64,000 nucleotides of DNA, from positions 1,963,501 through 2,027,500 of the forward strand of contig NZ_CP051630.1 in the NCBI RefSeq assembly GCF_012848855.1, given 5' to 3'. A program made the translations under genes and the position numbers. The notes under the pieces were generated by a model, which worked only from the letters and a program-made list of their open reading frames with translations, was not told the origin of the DNA and searched no databases. Origin of the DNA: Pyruvatibacter mobilis. Lineage in GTDB: Bacteria > Pseudomonadota > Alphaproteobacteria > CGMCC-115125. Of this stretch, positions 1-8,362 are shown in pieces; the stretch's first letter is position 1; each line of letters starts with the position of its first letter.

Positions 1-1644
1 GGAACTGACGCGCTCATTGCAGGACTGGACAGTCTTCGGGTCGGCATCATCGTCTTCAATGGCGATGACCGGCTTACCTACAGCAATGCCCATTTCCGCT
101 ATATTTTCCGCACCTTCGATGACCTTGACGCCATTGTGGGCCTCACCTTCGAGGACATTCTGCGGCGCCTTCTGAGTGAAGGCGAAATCGCCGGCACGCG
201 CGCCATCAACGACCCCGAGGGCTGGATCGCCGACACGCTGGCCTTTCATCGATCCCGCGACTGGACGCCGCGTATCGAGCGGCTGTCGGATGGCCGTTGG
301 ATGGAAGTGAAGTCGCGGCCCCTGGATGATGGCGGCGCCATCGTTCACTGGAATGACGTGACCTCGCTGATGCGGGTTCAGATGCGCTTTGAAGCCGCCA
401 TCGAAAGCACCGCCGACGGCTTTGCCGTATGGGATCAGGCTGACCGGCTGGTGCTGCACAACCGTGTCTTTGCCCGGCTGCACCGGGCGGCCGGTGACCA
501 GCTCGAGCCGGGCATCACTTTCCGTGACTTCATGACCCGCACATCGGAGTCGGACGTGTTCCATACCGGCGGCGACGCCGCCCAGTGGCTGGACCGGCGG
601 ATGGAAAAGCATGCCCTGCCGGTGGGCCAGAGCACGCTGCGCCATGTGGATGGCCGCTGGTTCCTGATGCGCGACCGGCATACGCGCGAGGGCGGCCGCG
701 TCACCGTCTATACCGACATCACCGAATTGAAGGAGCGCGAACGCCAGCTCATCGAGCGCGGGCGGACGCTGCAATCCACCGTTCACGAGCTGGAGATGAA
801 CCGCGCCATGCTGGAAAACCAGGCATCGAGCCTCGTGGATGTGGCCGAGAAGCTGGATTACGAAAAAGAAGCCGCCGAGCGGGCGAATGAGAGCAAGACC
901 TCGTTCCTGCGCAATATGAGCCATGAGCTGCGCACGCCGCTCAATTCCATCATCGGCTTTTCAGAGGTGCTGGAGCAGGAGCTGTTCGGCCGGCTGGGCA
1001 ATGAGCGCTATCTCGATTACGCGAAGATGATCCACACGTCCGGGGATCACCTGCTGACGCTGATCAACCAGATCCTTGACCTGTCTAAGATCGAGGCCGG
1101 GCGCTACGAGCTGGTGCATCGCCACTTTGATCTGCGGGAGGTGATCGAGGACTGCACGGACATCCTTTCCACCCAGGCACGCGCCGGGAACATCTCCATC
1201 GACCTTTCCCTCCCCGACGAGGAACTGGAGATCGAGGCCGATCACACGGCGATCCGCCAGTCTGTTCTCAATCTCATGTCCAACGCCATCAAGTTCACCA
1301 CCGAAGGCGGCTCCGTGACGGTGCGGCTGGAGCAGGAAGACGAGATGGCGCGCATCACGGTGGCGGATACGGGCATCGGCATTGCGCCCAACGACATCAA
1401 GCGCGTGCTCATTCCCTTCGAGCAGGTGGAATCCTCCATGTCCGTCGGCGCGCAGGGGACCGGCCTCGGCCTGCCGATCGTCAAGTCGCTCGTGCAGTTG
1501 CATGGCGGCCAGCTCAACCTGGCGAGCACCCTGGGCAAGGGCACCACGGTGACCATCTGGCTGCCCATCGAGGCCTGCGACGTCCCCGAAGCGGGGATGG
1601 TGGGCCAGCGGCCCTTCGGCCTGATCGCGTCGCCCAAGGGGTAA
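1..1644 (+). CDS. PAS-domain sensor histidine kinase (5' end outside window)
   Basis: The reading frame is open from the first base, so the true start lies upstream; the GTG at 136 is internal to a PAS domain. Visible order: PAS remnant (to about base 370), a second PAS domain starting near FEAAIESTADGF (base 391), a coiled coil (about 740-900), a HisKA dimerisation domain with MSHELRTPLN (phospho-His codon 922-924), and a HATPase domain with N box NLMSNAIKF, DTGIGI and GTGLGLPIV. The catalytic half resembles the PleC/DivJ group common in alphaproteobacteria. No transmembrane segment is seen in the visible part, so it may be a soluble sensor. No partner response regulator is adjacent. The signal sensed is unknown. 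Confidence 0.93.
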   Translation, partial: GTDALIAGLDSLRVGIIVFNGDDRLTYSNAHFRYIFRTFDDLDAIVGLTFEDILRRLLSEGEIAGTRAINDPEGWIADTLAFHRSRDWTPRIERLSDGRWMEVKSRPLDDGGAIVHWNDVTSLMRVQMRFEAAIESTADGFAVWDQADRLVLHNRVFARLHRAAGDQLEPGITFRDFMTRTSESDVFHTGGDAAQWLDRRMEKHALPVGQSTLRHVDGRWFLMRDRHTREGGRVTVYTDITELKERERQLIERGRTLQSTVHELEMNRAMLENQASSLVDVAEKLDYEKEAAERANESKTSFLRNMSHELRTPLNSIIGFSEVLEQELFGRLGNERYLDYAKMIHTSGDHLLTLINQILDLSKIEAGRYELVHRHFDLREVIEDCTDILSTQARAGNISIDLSLPDEELEIEADHTAIRQSVLNLMSNAIKFTTEGGSVTVRLEQEDEMARITVADTGIGIAPNDIKRVLIPFEQVESSMSVGAQGTGLGLPIVKSLVQLHGGQLNLASTLGKGTTVTIWLPIEACDVPEAGMVGQRPFGLIASPKG

Positions 1645-1778
1645 TGGCGCGGCACACGACCGTCTTCGGGGATTATCGATCCCTGCCCGCCTGTGCGACA
1701 CTTTGTTTCCTGCAGCGACTCACCTGTGCCCCGGCTACCGGCACCTTGTGACCGCCCCTCCTACACGGCAGACCGACC

Positions 1779-2726
1779 ATGGCATCCGGAAAGTCCGGCT
1801 CCGATACCGATACCGGGAAAGACGCTCCCAACTGGCGGGACCTGTTTGCGGTCTGGCAGACGAACGGCTTTGCCCTGGCCGATATACCGGCCGACGCGGA
1901 TATCGACGGGGAAGCCTATGAAGAGCACCTGATCGCCCTGCAGGACCGCATTCGCGAGCTGCAGCTTGCCTTTCTCTATAACCGCCTCAAGGGCGTGATC
2001 ATCTTTGAAGGCTGGGATGCTGCCGGCAAGGGCGGCATCATCCGCCGTCTGTCGAGCGTGATGGACCCGCGGGCGGTGCGTGTCTGGCCGATCTCGGCGC
2101 CGGACGCGCGTGAGCGCGAGGAACATTACCTGCAGCGTTTCTGGCGCCGCCTGCCCGCCAATGGCGAACTCGGCGTGTTCGACCGCTCCTGGTATGGCCG
2201 GGTGCTAGTGGAGCGGGTCGAGGGATTTGCCGACCGCGAGGCCTGGTCGCGCGCCTATGACGAGATCAACAGTTTCGAGCGCGCGCTGGCGGCCGATGGC
2301 TTCCGGCTGGTGAAGATCTTCCTGCACATCTCGCCGGAGGTGCAGGCGAAGCGCTTCCTGGAACGGCTCGACAACCCGCTCAAGCGCTGGAAGCTGACGC
2401 CGGATGATCTGCGCAACCGCGACAAGTGGGGCGCCTATGAAGATGCCATCGAGGAAATGGTGCGGCGGACATCGGCACCGGACGCCCCGTGGCACGTGAT
2501 CCCGTCGCACAGCAAGAAATTCGCCCGGCTGGCCGCCCTGCACACCATCATTGAAACGCTGGGAGCCGGGGTGTCGCTCGAACCCCCGCTGCCAAGCCCC
2601 GCCTTTCTTGACGAGGCCCATGCGGCGCTGGGTGCCATTCCCGACGGGCTGATGGCCAAGGCGAAGGATGCTGCGGCCGACGATGCGGCCGTGGCCGGCA
2701 CAGACAGCGCGGGCAAAAAGGACTGA
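1779..2726 (+). CDS. ppk2: Polyphosphate kinase 2 (PPK2)
   Basis: A 315-residue PPK2-family protein, which transfers phosphate between polyphosphate and nucleoside di- or monophosphates. Walker A is GWDAAGKGG (residues 78-86), followed by the family Walker B segment FDRSWYGRVLVERVEG and a lid region rich in Arg/Lys (RFLERLDNPLKRWK). The single domain of about 300 residues fits the one-domain PPK2 class. The N-terminal 20 residues are Ser/Asp/Lys-rich and probably disordered, and the C-terminal tail is Ala/Asp-rich. The gene stands alone between a kinase and a small exported protein. Whether it favours nucleotide synthesis or polyphosphate synthesis cannot be read from the sequence. Confidence 0.93.
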   Translation: MASGKSGSDTDTGKDAPNWRDLFAVWQTNGFALADIPADADIDGEAYEEHLIALQDRIRELQLAFLYNRLKGVIIFEGWDAAGKGGIIRRLSSVMDPRAVRVWPISAPDAREREEHYLQRFWRRLPANGELGVFDRSWYGRVLVERVEGFADREAWSRAYDEINSFERALAADGFRLVKIFLHISPEVQAKRFLERLDNPLKRWKLTPDDLRNRDKWGAYEDAIEEMVRRTSAPDAPWHVIPSHSKKFARLAALHTIIETLGAGVSLEPPLPSPAFLDEAHAALGAIPDGLMAKAKDAAADDAAVAGTDSAGKKD

Positions 2727-2993
2727 CGCTGCGGGGGTCCGCCGACCATATGCCTGCGGCCCTGTCCCGGTCTTTCGGATTTTAATCAGTTTCCCTGTAA
2801 ATGCCGCCCGGTCCGGAGGCACGGCATTAGGCACGCCTGCGCAAAAGGGCGGATGTACGGGAATTTGCTTCAAATTTGAGCGGAATGGTTTGCCGGGTCA
2901 CAAGCTCCCCGCGCCTAGGGTGGTGGCATGTTGATAGGCACAGCCGCCAGGGCGGTCACATACCGCAAGCGGCGCAACCGAGGGGTCGGTTAC

Positions 2994-3362
2994 ATGCTCA
3001 TTTTGCGAATTGCTTTCTGGGTCGCCGTCGTGGCGATGCTTCTGCCCAGCGCACCGTCCACCGCTGTGGTGGGTCCGGATGGAACGCCGCTGGCCGAGGA
3101 GGCGAATTTCGATCCGGCGGAAGCGGTAACGCTCGCCATGACCACCAGCTCCGACGTGCTGGGCTTCTGCGACCGCAACCGCTCTGTCTGCGACGCTGCC
3201 GGGGATGCCGGCGAACATGTGCTGGCGCAGGTTATCTACTATTCCGGCGAGGCTGTGAGCTGGGCTGCCGAGAAGCTGTTGAGCGCCCGCCAGCCTGTGA
3301 ACGGCGCTGCCAATTCGGCACCCGTCTCGGTGCTCGCACCGCCGCCTGCCCAGGGAATCTAA
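2994..3362 (+). CDS. DUF5330-like small exported protein
   Basis: A 122-residue protein starting MLILRIAFWVAVVAMLLPSA, a membrane-spanning or signal segment of the kind seen in the DUF5330 family of alphaproteobacteria. I chose ATG 2994 because an AGGGG motif lies seven bases upstream; the frame stays open to 2928, but the extra residues (TAARAVTYRKRRNRG) look non-coding. The mature part has a cysteine pair (FCDRNRSVC) and a Pro/Ala-rich tail. The function is not known. It is probably periplasmic or inner-membrane anchored. A terminator-like hairpin follows at about 3544-3577. Confidence 0.75.
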   Translation: MLILRIAFWVAVVAMLLPSAPSTAVVGPDGTPLAEEANFDPAEAVTLAMTTSSDVLGFCDRNRSVCDAAGDAGEHVLAQVIYYSGEAVSWAAEKLLSARQPVNGAANSAPVSVLAPPPAQGI

Positions 3363-3435
3363 GCAACCCGGTCCTCCCTCGACCGGAACAATGAGCGGAC
3401 AACTCCGCCGCATTTCTCCTCGACCCTGGACCAAC

Positions 3436-3511
3436 GGCGCGTATTGCATTGCCCAAGCGGCCTTCTCCCCCCCCCCAGGGCCGCACCCCCCACCAAGATG
3501 CAATACGCGCC
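3436..3511. repeat. 14-bp perfect inverted repeat flanking a C-run
   Basis: GGCGCGTATTGCAT at 3436-3449 is exactly complementary to ATGCAATACGCGCC at 3498-3511. The 48-base loop contains a second nested pair (GCGGCC and GGCCGC) and a run of ten or more C. It lies in the gap between the DUF5330 gene and sufE. It could be a structured RNA, a protein-binding dyad or a repeat remnant; there is no T-run directly after it, so it is not a classical terminator. Confidence 0.7.
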
Positions 3512-3543
3512 ATTTTCTTTCAGGCTGCCGCACGACACCCCAT

Positions 3544-3577
3544 GCCGCTCCCCTTTTGCCGGGTCAGCGGCTTTTTT
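3544..3577 (+). terminator. Terminator-like hairpin with T6 after the DUF5330 gene
   Basis: GCCGCT (3544-3549) pairs with AGCGGC (3566-3571), followed at once by six T. The loop is 16 bases, longer than usual. The position between the DUF5330 gene and sufE fits an intrinsic terminator on the plus strand. Confidence 0.5.
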
Positions 3578-3654
3578 CATGGCCGGTTGTCTCGCGGCGG
3601 GGATCAGCCTATCTGTTGGCGCGAGTACAAGAGAGAAAGGCAGCGGCCCGCCCC

Positions 3655-4095
3655 GTGACCATTGACGAGCTGATCGACGATTTCGCCTATCTGGAGGACT
3701 GGGAAGACCGGTACCGCTATGTGATCGAGCTCGGGAAGGATCTCGAGCCGCTGGCGGATGAGGACCATTCCGACGCCAACAAGGTGAAGGGCTGCGTCAG
3801 CCAGGTGTGGCTGCGCACGGATGTGAGCAAGGGCGATGACGGCACGCCGGTGCTGCATTTTACCGGCGACAGCGACGCCCATATCGTCCGTGGCCTGATC
3901 GCCATCGTGCTGACGCTCTATTCGGACCGCCCGGCACGCGAGATCGTGGCGACAGGTCCTGACGACACCTTTTCAAAGATCGGCCTCGACGAGCATCTGA
4001 GCCCGCAGCGGTCCAACGGCCTGCATGCCATGGTGCAGCGGATCCAGAATGACGCGGCCTCCGCCCTCAGTGACGCGGGCCTCGCTCCGGCCTAG
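3655..4095 (+). CDS. sufE: SufE-family cysteine desulfuration protein
   Basis: A 146-residue SufE family member, which accepts sulfur from SufS cysteine desulfurase and stimulates Fe-S cluster assembly in the cytosol. The conserved active-site region is NKVKGCVSQVWL with the catalytic cysteine, and the N-terminal motif is TIDELIDDF...EDRYRYVIELGKDL. GTG at 3655 gives the standard family length; the longer open frame back to 3391 runs through the hairpin region and is not credible. No other suf genes are next to it, so it appears unlinked from the main operon. It converges on the DUF6456 gene with overlapping stops (4092-4095). Confidence 0.93.
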   Translation: MTIDELIDDFAYLEDWEDRYRYVIELGKDLEPLADEDHSDANKVKGCVSQVWLRTDVSKGDDGTPVLHFTGDSDAHIVRGLIAIVLTLYSDRPAREIVATGPDDTFSKIGLDEHLSPQRSNGLHAMVQRIQNDAASALSDAGLAPA

Positions 4096-5057
4096 GTCCT
4101 GCCCGGGGCCGCGGCCTCGTCCGCCGGCTCTCCTTCCTCGGTTCCATTCGCGTCATCCGCCCGCCAAAGATGGCGGCGGCGGGATGCGGGGCCTGCGCTG
4201 CCCAGCAGGCCGTAATGGTCTGCCAGGCGCTCCAGCGCGATGGCCAGCACCACCTTGCCTGCGCGCTGGGGCCAGCCCATGCGGCGTTCGGCGTCTTCCA
4301 GGCCATTGAGATAGCAGCAGACATCCACCAGCGGCTCGGACAGGCCGGGGCCGACCGCATCAAGCGCCCGGTAGAAACGCTGGCGGGCGGCCATGGCGCG
4401 GTCGGTGATCTCGATGCCCGCCGGGCCGCTGCCCCGGGCGCTGCGGCTCCCGCCATGCTGGGCGTCGAGACTGGCCGTGAGGCGCGGGGTCATCTGGGCG
4501 AGGGTGAAATCGGCCCGCAGCTTTTCACCGGCGTCGAACTGCGGCTGGGAGATCAGCGGGCGGCCGTGGCTGCCCTTGCGGCGGCGCAGCCAGCCGAGCG
4601 GTGTTTCCGCCAGATTGACGCGCATGGGGGCCAGGTCGGTTGCCGTCCCATGGCCGCGCCCGTCGATCATCCGCGTTCCGTCGATCTGGTGCTGACCGCG
4701 AAACGGGTCAGCGGCGGCCTGGCGGCGGCGCAGCCAGGCATGGCCGGTTTCCGACAGGGCATAGGCCCCGTCCACCGTCCCGGTTACCAGCCCCTCCGCC
4801 GCCCAGGCCGCCACGACCGGAGCTGCGGCCTTGTGGCGGGCGCGCGGGGCTCGGGCTGGGGTCGTGGTCACGGCGAACCAGCTGCCGTCGGGCACCGGGA
4901 TCAGACGGGCATCTGGGGTGCGGGCCAGCCGGGGCAGCAGCCGTGCCGCTTCCCGCTCCCAATGCTGCCTGCTGACATGCGGCGGCCGGGCTGTGGCCGC
5001 ACCTGTGGCCCGTCGTGTGGCCGAGACGGGGGTGACCCAGGCGTTGTCATCCGCCAT
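4092..5057 (-). CDS. DUF6456 domain protein
   Basis: A 321-residue protein whose C-terminal half carries the features of DUF6456: ETPLGWLRRRK, then ISQPQFDAGEKLRADFTLAQM, and helical motifs to LADHYGL near the end. The N-terminal part (REAARLLPRLAR, then AWAAEGLVTG...LSETGHAWLRRR) looks like a winged-helix fold. ATG 5057 has a strong AGGAGGG site eight bases upstream and overlaps the end of the DnaA-C-like gene by 11 bases, which suggests translational coupling. I infer a DNA-binding regulator acting with its partner; the biochemical role is not known. The tail is acidic and probably disordered. Confidence 0.8.
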   Translation of the reverse strand: MADDNAWVTPVSATRRATGAATARPPHVSRQHWEREAARLLPRLARTPDARLIPVPDGSWFAVTTTPARAPRARHKAAAPVVAAWAAEGLVTGTVDGAYALSETGHAWLRRRQAAADPFRGQHQIDGTRMIDGRGHGTATDLAPMRVNLAETPLGWLRRRKGSHGRPLISQPQFDAGEKLRADFTLAQMTPRLTASLDAQHGGSRSARGSGPAGIEITDRAMAARQRFYRALDAVGPGLSEPLVDVCCYLNGLEDAERRMGWPQRAGKVVLAIALERLADHYGLLGSAGPASRRRHLWRADDANGTEEGEPADEAAAPGRT

Positions 5058-5460
5058 GGGCGCTGCCCTCCTGCCGCGGGGCGTTGGTGCGCGTCATCTG
5101 GGTGGCGGCGCGCAGCTGCCATTCGAGGCGGGTCAGAAGGGCGTCGAAGGACACGTCCTCGCGCCGCCATTCCACCTGTTCGCAGGCATGGGCGACCGTG
5201 GACCGATCGCGACCGAATTCGCGGCCGACGGCGGTGAAGGACATGCCGAAGACCACATGGGCGAGATACATGGCGGCCTGCCGGGCCTCGCAGATATCCG
5301 CCACGCCGCGGCTGGCCCGGCGCAGGTCCTCCACCGGCACCCCCAGTTCATGGGCGACAAACACTCGCGAAAGTTGTGCGAATAGCCTATTTTTCGGGCT
5401 GGCCTTGGCCGCGCGGCGGCGTGCGACCGCTGTATCAATGAGGTCAATTACGTTCGGCAT
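5047..5460 (-). CDS. DnaA domain IV-like helix-turn-helix protein
   Basis: About 137 residues carrying a Bac_DnaA_C-like fold: EARQAAMYLAHVVFGMSFTAVGREF, then the signature GRDRSTVAHAC, then VEWRREDVSFDALLTRLE. In DnaA this domain binds DnaA boxes, but the AAA+ ATPase domain is absent here, so it should not be annotated as the initiator. ATG 5460 was chosen because GGGGAT lies upstream; ATG 5478 is an alternative. It sits upstream of and overlaps the DUF6456 gene, and is divergent from an XRE regulator across a palindrome. A role as a transcription factor or replication-linked regulator is inference. Confidence 0.8.
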   Translation of the reverse strand: MPNVIDLIDTAVARRRAAKASPKNRLFAQLSRVFVAHELGVPVEDLRRASRGVADICEARQAAMYLAHVVFGMSFTAVGREFGRDRSTVAHACEQVEWRREDVSFDALLTRLEWQLRAATQMTRTNAPRQEGSAHGG

Positions 5461-5522
5461 TGAGATTATCCCCGACATCCGATAGGAACATAATACGAAC
5501 CTGAGGCTCTGATTGCGATATT

Positions 5523-5539
5523 TTTACGTATTACGTAAA
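5523..5539. promoter_or_regulatory. 17-bp perfect palindrome between divergent regulators
   Basis: TTTACGTATTACGTAAA is an exact 8+1+8 dyad centred at 5531. It lies about 60 bases upstream of the DnaA-C-like start and 150 bases upstream of the XRE gene, within an AT-rich pocket of otherwise GC-rich DNA. An operator for one of the two flanking regulators is the likely reading. Confidence 0.6.
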
Positions 5540-5690
5540 TACCGGGGATAAGTATTCGACCGCCCCGCTCCCGGACCGGTGACATCCGCGGGCGGCTTTC
5601 ACGATTGTCCGCCCCTTCCGGGCGGTCTTGGATCGCCCGCCCAAAGGGGCGGCTGTTGGCCCCATGGGGCAGGCAACGGGGGAAACCGCC

Positions 5691-6269
5691 ATGCAGACAC
5701 GGATCCGGCATTACCGGAAACTGCGCGGGCTGACATTGCAGCAATTGGCGGAACGCGTGGGCACCACCGCGCAGACCGTGTCACGGCTGGAGACCGGCAA
5801 CATGACCGTCTCCATGGACTGGCTGCAGCGGTTCGCCGACATTTTCGAGCTGCATGTCGCCGACCTCATCGAAGGCGGGCGCGGGCGGGAGATCGACCTT
5901 TTGGGCACGCTGGCCGGGGACGGCGCGGTGCTGTCGAACGGCGACGCGGACGGCACCTCCATCACCCTCGATGTGCCGGCGGACCGCCCCGTAGCGGTGC
6001 GGCTGGCTGCGCGGGTCGGCCGCTACGAGGCCGGGGACATCCTGATCGGCAACCGGCTGGAAGGCGCGGACCTTGCCGGCACCCACGGGCAGGACTGCCT
6101 GGTGCCCGGCGAAGGACACACGCTGTATCTCAGGCGGCTGGCGCGGGAGACCGACGGAACCTTCACGCTGATGCCGCTGGACTCGGGCGGGGATATCCGC
6201 TTCGGCGTGGCGCTCGACTGGGCAGCGCGCATCGTCATGCGCGTGTCGTATTTCCGGGACGCGCGCTAG
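5691..6269 (+). CDS. XRE-family regulator with S24/LexA-like C-terminal region
   Basis: Starting at ATG 5691 the product is 192 residues. The N-terminus is a Cro/CI-type helix-turn-helix (HYRKLRGLTLQQLAERVGTT, TVSRLETG). The C-terminal region (YEAGDILIGNRLEGADLAG, then DCLVPGEGHTLYLRRL) resembles the beta-rich S24/LexA-like regulatory domain, without an obvious Ser-Lys protease dyad. An upstream ATG at 5628 is open but has no ribosome site; GGGGGAAA precedes 5691. It is probably a ligand- or state-sensing repressor; the target may be the divergent pair across the 5523-5539 palindrome (inference). Its stop overlaps the stop of the convergent gene by four bases. Confidence 0.8.
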   Translation: MQTRIRHYRKLRGLTLQQLAERVGTTAQTVSRLETGNMTVSMDWLQRFADIFELHVADLIEGGRGREIDLLGTLAGDGAVLSNGDADGTSITLDVPADRPVAVRLAARVGRYEAGDILIGNRLEGADLAGTHGQDCLVPGEGHTLYLRRLARETDGTFTLMPLDSGGDIRFGVALDWAARIVMRVSYFRDAR

Positions 6270-8272
6270 CGGGCCTCTTCGTCCGTATCCGGTGCAATGC
6301 AGATGCCCGACCATGTGCCGCCATCGCGTTCACTGGCCGGAGACAGGCCCCAGCTTCCCCGGAATACCCCGTCACCGCGCAGGGTGAGCCGCGTGCCGCC
6401 CCCGCTGATCTCACTGTGCCAGGCCCCCACCAACTGGCCGTTGCGAATGCGGCCGCGCAGGAAACCGGGCCACACATCCGGTCGCCGCCGATAGGTGCCT
6501 GTGACGCTGCCATCCTCGCGGGCGACGGTTACCAGGCGGCCGAACTCCGTTTGCCACACGCCCGTCCACCCCTCGCAACGCGCGGGCTCACCGTCGGATA
6601 CCTGCACCGGATAGGACGCAAGCCGCCGCCCCCCTGCCCCTTCGCCCGCCACCACCATGGCGCGATAGGCGCCCGGTGCCGGTGCAGCAAAATCCTGACT
6701 GTCTTCGCTGCGCCCATCGTGGCGGCGGTGGGTCAATGCCTCCGCGCGCCCGGTACCCAGCTTCCCGGCAACCGCGAAGGGAGAGCGGCCGCGCACATCC
6801 GCGTAAGGCAGCAACGCCACATGGCCGCCCCCGGCGAGACACCTGTTGCCATTGGCGGTGACGCTGATGGCGATGATCTCCCCGGTGCGGAAGCTGTCGC
6901 GGGACAGGGCGATGCCCGGTTCCGGCGCTTCGGCGGCGCGGGCGGCTTCTGCCTGTTCGGCGGTCACGGGCGCTTCTTCTCCAAGGGCACGGGCGATTTC
7001 CAGTGCGCGCGAGCCGGTTGGCTGATCGAGCAGCAGACGCGCGCGGCTCACGCCCCGGTCAAAGGCTGCATCCACCGGACAGCCCGCCCGCACCGAGCAC
7101 GAAGCGGCCCGGTTCATCGCCGCCTGCAGGCGCACCCGCACACGCTGCACATCCAATGACGGCAGGTGACAGGCCCGTGCGGCCGGACCTTGTGCATGTG
7201 CCTGTGCCTGTGTCTTGGCGCTGCGATCAAGGCGCATGGCTGCCGTCAGGGCCGCCCGCAGCTTGCCGGCGGCCTGCGACCAGCGGGCGGGAATATGGGC
7301 ATTGGTGCCGAGCCGCATGGTGGTAAGCGCGTCGCGCATGCCCGCCAGCGCCAGCCGCGCGGCCAGATGCCGCCAGCCGGTGCCCGGTGCCTCGCCGCTG
7401 ACCAGGCCGCCATCGGCCGGATCACGGGTCAGCCGTGCCTCGAGCGCCGCCAGCCGCGCGGCCAGTGCCTGGGTTTTTTCCGCGTCGAGGCCGGATGAGG
7501 TAAGGCTGCCGGGAAGCTCCGAGAGCGCGGCCAGCACCTCAGCAGCCACGGGTGCCTCCGGTTGCGCCTGACCATCCTCCGGCATATCGGCAATGGGTGA
7601 CGTTTCTTCCGTATTCGGATCACCTGTAGGTGCCGTGTTGCCGCCGAGCAGGGCCGACAGGAGCGTGTCGGTGAAGGCGGCCTGCTCAAGCATATGCGCC
7701 CGCGCCCCGCACTCGGCATCCGGGCAGGCCAGCAGGGCGCAGGTCTGGGCGTCCTGCCCCATGGCCGCCGCCAATGCATTTACCGGAGCCAGCAGCTCTG
7801 TCCATCGCTGCTCCGGCACCGTGCCATCGCAGCCCCCGGCGGACCTCTCCGCCGCACCTGCCCCGCCGGTGCTGACCGGGGTGGCGGGATGGGGCATGCG
7901 GCACACGCCTTCCTCGCTACACTGGGCGGCGGCGTCCCGGGCGGCATCTGCCAGCAGCCGGATACCGTCGGCGACCACGACAAGGCGGGCGCGGGCTTCG
8001 CTGGTTGTCGCGGCCGCATTGCGTGCAGCGCTGGCATAACGCTCCGCCTTCCGGTCCAGCCGTTCCGCCAGCCCGGAGATGAGACCGCAGGCCTCGCAAG
8101 GCTCTTTTGATGTCTCTGATTGAAGCTGGGACTGAACCTGGGCCTGCCCCTCAGTCTGGGCGAGCCCCGTGCTTGGGCCCGCAATGCCCACCGCCACGCA
8201 GATAATCCCGCCTGCCACAAGAGGGCGGAAGGCGGAAGCGGCTCGTCGAATCAGGTTTGGGATCAGGCGCAT
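6266..8272 (-). CDS. Large exported cysteine-pair protein, function unknown
   Basis: About 668 residues from ATG 8272, with a signal peptide (LIRRAASAF...GGIICVAVGIAGPSTGLAQ). No ribosome site is convincing, and ATG 8296 is an alternative. The mature protein has spaced cysteine groups: CEAC, CSEEGVC, CALLACPDAEC, CHLP and CSVRAGC, between long Ala/Arg-rich helical stretches. The C-terminal 100 residues form a different unit with repeated Gly-Trp motifs (WTGVWQTEFGRL, GTYRRR, GQLVGAWHSE, GVFRGSWGL), like small beta-barrel domains that follow the pattern W-x-T-x-F-G...G-x-Y...G-x-W. It is probably periplasmic or surface-exposed and disulfide-rich. I do not recognise the family as a whole. Confidence 0.75.
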   Translation of the reverse strand: MRLIPNLIRRAASAFRPLVAGGIICVAVGIAGPSTGLAQTEGQAQVQSQLQSETSKEPCEACGLISGLAERLDRKAERYASAARNAAATTSEARARLVVVADGIRLLADAARDAAAQCSEEGVCRMPHPATPVSTGGAGAAERSAGGCDGTVPEQRWTELLAPVNALAAAMGQDAQTCALLACPDAECGARAHMLEQAAFTDTLLSALLGGNTAPTGDPNTEETSPIADMPEDGQAQPEAPVAAEVLAALSELPGSLTSSGLDAEKTQALAARLAALEARLTRDPADGGLVSGEAPGTGWRHLAARLALAGMRDALTTMRLGTNAHIPARWSQAAGKLRAALTAAMRLDRSAKTQAQAHAQGPAARACHLPSLDVQRVRVRLQAAMNRAASCSVRAGCPVDAAFDRGVSRARLLLDQPTGSRALEIARALGEEAPVTAEQAEAARAAEAPEPGIALSRDSFRTGEIIAISVTANGNRCLAGGGHVALLPYADVRGRSPFAVAGKLGTGRAEALTHRRHDGRSEDSQDFAAPAPGAYRAMVVAGEGAGGRRLASYPVQVSDGEPARCEGWTGVWQTEFGRLVTVAREDGSVTGTYRRRPDVWPGFLRGRIRNGQLVGAWHSEISGGGTRLTLRGDGVFRGSWGLSPASERDGGTWSGICIAPDTDEEAR

Positions 8273-8362
8273 CGGGCCTATATTGCAGAGCAACATGGCG
8301 GATGTGTATGGTCGAATGCACATCCGTGACTGGCCCCGCGCCAGGACTTGAAAGGGCGTTCC

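Noticed and set aside
3471-3490. The C-run as a sequencing error
   Set aside because: It cannot be judged from the sequence alone; it lies in a gap and breaks no gene, so it is reported as seen.
5047-5478. Annotation as the replication initiator DnaA
   Set aside because: Only the domain IV-like part is present; there is no AAA+ domain.
5579-7159. A 526-residue plus-strand frame across the XRE gene and the exported protein
   Set aside because: It crosses two supported genes and has Arg/Pro/Ala-rich shadow composition.
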